Assembly: GCA_027064945.1 (NCBI GenBank)
Contig: JAMOPB010000336.1
Location: 1 to 9,499 of the forward strand
Source: Candidatus Cloacimonadota bacterium
GTDB lineage: Bacteria > Cloacimonadota > Cloacimonadia > Cloacimonadales > TCS61
Direction: 5' to 3'
Length of the DNA: 9,499 nt
The notes under the pieces are model-generated. The model was given only the letters and a program-made list of their open reading frames with translations. It ran no database searches and was not told where the DNA came from. Positions 8,501 to 9,499 of the stretch are shown here, piece by piece (the stretch's first letter is position 1; each line of letters opens with the position of its first letter). Made by a program: the position numbers and the translations under genes.

Positions 8501-9469
8501 ATCAAGCGGTCCACTATAAACAGGAGTAAGTTCTGTAGAAGGAATAAATCCAGCAGAAAGATCTGTAAGAGTTGTTTCTCCAACCCAAACATTAAGATCA
8601 GAAATTGCTGGAATATCCGCAAAATTATAGAAAAAATCTATAGCATTAAGAACACCACCAACTTGAAGTTCGGATGCATAATAAATTTGTTCTGCAACAG
8701 AATTTTTGTAAAAATAATTAGCAGGTACAGTATGTTGTAAATCTGTACCGGTTCCAATTGTAATTACTGTTGTACCACTAGCTTGAACATCAACACTAAA
8801 ATATGGAGTTGTATTATTAGCATCACTAATATCTTCAGCATTGATAACTACACCATAAATAATGTGCTCACCTTCTGTATCAAAAGTAAGAGCTGCTTCA
8901 TAATCTACAGTAGCACCAGCTGCAATAGGTCCAAGATCAGCAGAAGTTAATTCCACAGATTCTTCTCCTACCAATTCCATAAATTTAACTGTATAAGTAG
9001 CTACTTCACCAGCAGAATTATTTACAACACCAAAACTATAGTTTGTTGGAACATCTACTGTTGGGGTAATATTACCAGTAATAGGAGTTACACCTAAATC
9101 GACATCATCTTCACCTAAAACGATAATTGGAGTAGTAATTCCTGTTGGAGTTTCTCCATCAAGACCATCTGCTGCTACTTCAACACCATTTTGATTATAA
9201 ATGATATATGAATTCTCATATGGCCATGATCCTGCAGTATAGACAGTAGTAATAGCATCTCCGCCAACTACTTCAAATGTATGTGATTCAGGACCTGTTC
9301 CATCTTCAATTGTAAGAGCTGAAAGGACAACTTCACCATTAACTAAAACGTCAAGCATACCTCCATTCCAGCCATCGCCCCAAGAATCATGTAACTCTAC
9401 AGTATATTCAAAAGCTGATAGACTGGCGAGTAAAACCATAATACTTAAAACTAAAATAATTTTCTTCAT
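5516..9469 (-). CDS. Secreted multidomain surface protein, paralogue of the downstream gene, with CARDB-like, split Fn3 and cleaved-adhesin modules and C-terminal T9SS-type sorting domain
   Basis: 1317 residues, likely exported and then surface-anchored or released through the C-terminal sorting tail. Modules: signal peptide 1-19 (MKKIILVLSIMVLLASLSA); DSWGDGWNGG module 20-118 (motif 28-37); CARDB/Ig-like 121-229 (SFGVVNNSAGEVATYTVKF, then LGPIAAGATVDYEA); a beta-rich module 232-411 with HTVPANYFYKNSVAEQIYYA; carboxypeptidase-regulatory-like 415-491 and 496-577; Fn3-like domain split into 579-604 and 816-882 around a jelly-roll at 611-770; regulatory-like module 885-968; second Fn3 split into 970-993 and 1161-1218 around a cleaved-adhesin-like domain at 1000-1153 (SEDFEAGIPADWT, LSFWVRAQ, KIDDVAIS); sorting tail 1233-1317 ending MILMK. 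Start ATG is supported by GAGGT 6 nt upstream and the signal peptide; the nearby ATG at 9472-9474 is out of frame. Only two Cys. No enzyme motif seen. It shares both ends with the gene at 172-5061 but not the lamin-tail domain. The exact role is unknown; adhesion or carbohydrate binding is inferred from module types alone. Confidence 0.93.
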   Translation of the reverse strand: MKKIILVLSIMVLLASLSAFEYTVELHDSWGDGWNGGMLDVLVNGEVVLSALTIEDGTGPESHTFEVVGGDAITTVYTAGSWPYENSYIIYNQNGVEVAADGLDGETPTGITTPIIVLGEDDVDLGVTPITGNITPTVDVPTNYSFGVVNNSAGEVATYTVKFMELVGEESVELTSADLGPIAAGATVDYEAALTFDTEGEHIIYGVVINAEDISDANNTTPYFSVDVQASGTTVITIGTGTDLQHTVPANYFYKNSVAEQIYYASELQVGGVLNAIDFFYNFADIPAISDLNVWVGETTLTDLSAGFIPSTELTPVYSGPLDFVIGEGVLHIAFDTPYAYSGGNLVVLVERPMDTEYYSSSDNFYSSTDAVNTARSIYKYSDTVDYDPANPPTDGTVTGVYANAAFYFIIDGMGSITGTVTSNGTPVDGAAVSIDGTPAMTYTNAEGVYTFPYVMEGDVSLTASKHGYYDGTASATVVEDQTTTADITMEPLPMVMVSGNVFGSDYPENGIADAEVELEGYEDYEAMTDADGHFEIAGVYASQTYDITVHAEGYETYTATVEVGTTDLVIDDITVLEIVSPATNVVATPNAEYTSVDVTWEEPTGAPEMEFRYDDGIATAQLGFGDNEAAVLGGAHFYDAVISEVSWLLTSNAAHAEAKILIFGLDAAGVPDDSQLLYESGMLPNVDDQWNTYTLESPVEAPNGFFVGVCTPGIFTAIGTDDGVGEPYEFQEGTQWGIADYTAGTNEWLDVGPAGFPFNFTVRAYGQNNGEISYERTAQTSRKITELNYSKLSTSIDAGSPVYKTNTPTNRIVETYDVYRLLADDEGTPEIWTPLAEGLTELNYTDDDFISVPSGVYEYAVVAVFTNGVEAPAAFSNEVASGVMGTVTFEVTTNDGVSAEGAMITFTAADGDPEHVYETVVGADGTAVIENVWFETYTLEITLSAHDTYVENNITFDDDMTIQAELAETLSPVAGLDAEVDGTTVTLTWADPSAGGDDLSEDFEAGIPADWTILDEDGDTYSWELIGDGVEAHEGAGAVWSASYINNIGALTPDNYLITPQIALGATSELSFWVRAQDDSWPAEHYYVKVSTSGTNAADFTNVVHEETLAAGDWHQVTVDLSGFAGQQAYIAWEHCEVTDMYYMKIDDVAISNATRVNRAIESYIVKRDGEVIASDLTETTYVDEEVAEGEHTYSVAAVYTTGTSEYSDIDIEIVIEGADDIIPLVTELKGNYPNPFNPTTTINYDLAKSGDVNIEVYNVKGQLVKTLVNGYQEAAAHTVVWNGKDNSERSVASGVYFYKMQTSDYKSINKMILMK
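7133..7639 (-). repeat. Shared jelly-roll cassette, copy in the 5516-9469 gene
   Basis: This stretch encodes residues 611-779 and is the direct-orientation partner of 772-1278, same length and gap-free. Differences from the partner are scattered and include many silent ones, so the two are separated copies rather than an assembly duplicate. It lies in the B-C loop position of the first Fn3-like domain of this protein. Confidence 0.92.
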
Positions 9470-9475
9470 TTCATT

Positions 9476-9480
9476 ACCTC
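9476..9480 (-). promoter_or_regulatory. Shine-Dalgarno site GAGGT of the 5516-9469 gene
   Basis: The minus strand reads GAGGT, then six bases (AATGAA), then ATG at 9467-9469. The site sits directly after a short (AC)5 tract. It supports the chosen start over the out-of-frame ATG at 9472-9474. Confidence 0.75.
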
Positions 9481-9499
9481 GTGTGTGTGTTTTTTTTCA

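Noticed and set aside
5062..9469. Two-gene operon
   Set aside because: A strong hairpin/T-tract terminator (5466-5492) and a 454-bp spacer with a possible promoter separate the genes, so co-transcription is not supported.
1..9499. CRISPR array, insertion sequence, tRNA or rRNA
   Set aside because: No regularly spaced short repeats, terminal inverted repeats with a transposase, or cloverleaf structures were seen. The long direct repeat at 772-1278 / 7133-7639 is protein-coding.

Overview
The window is AT-rich bacterial DNA carrying two very large genes, both on the minus strand. Each encodes a secreted multidomain protein (1317 and 1629 residues). Each has an N-terminal signal peptide, no recognisable catalytic domain, a chain of beta-sandwich modules, and a C-terminal tail beginning NYPNPFNPTTTIN. 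That tail is the FlgD-like / type IX secretion (Por) type A sorting domain found in FCB-group bacteria. The tail, the Asp/Glu-rich beta-modules and the AT richness together suggest Candidatus Cloacimonadota or a related FCB lineage. This is inference from style; no phylogenetic marker gene is present.

Layout in the direction of transcription (right to left): the right edge (9470-9499) holds only the ribosome-binding region of the first gene, so its promoter lies outside the window. The first gene runs 9469 to 5516 and ends at a hairpin/T-tract terminator at 5466-5492. A 454-bp AT-rich spacer follows, with a possible promoter and a clear Shine-Dalgarno site. The second gene runs 5061 to 172 and ends at a strong terminator at 119-153. 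Positions 1-118 hold no gene I can support. The genes look like separately transcribed tandem paralogues rather than one operon.

The proteins share their two ends: an N-terminal module with a DS(Y/W)GDGWNGG motif and the C-terminal sorting tail. Their interiors are shuffled combinations of carboxypeptidase-regulatory-like domains, fibronectin III-like domains, jelly-roll modules, MAM/cleaved-adhesin-like domains, a lamin-tail domain (second gene only) and a CARDB-like domain (first gene only). Two features stand out. All four Fn3-like domains appear split at the same point, after the Trp-x-x-Pro of strand B, by an inserted jelly-roll or adhesin module. One of these inserted modules is about 91% identical in protein and about 90% in DNA between the two genes, while the Fn3 halves around it are much more diverged. 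This points to recent cassette exchange or gene conversion.

The most likely role is extracellular or cell-surface binding (adhesion, carbohydrate or matrix attachment). Substrate and partners cannot be read from the sequence.
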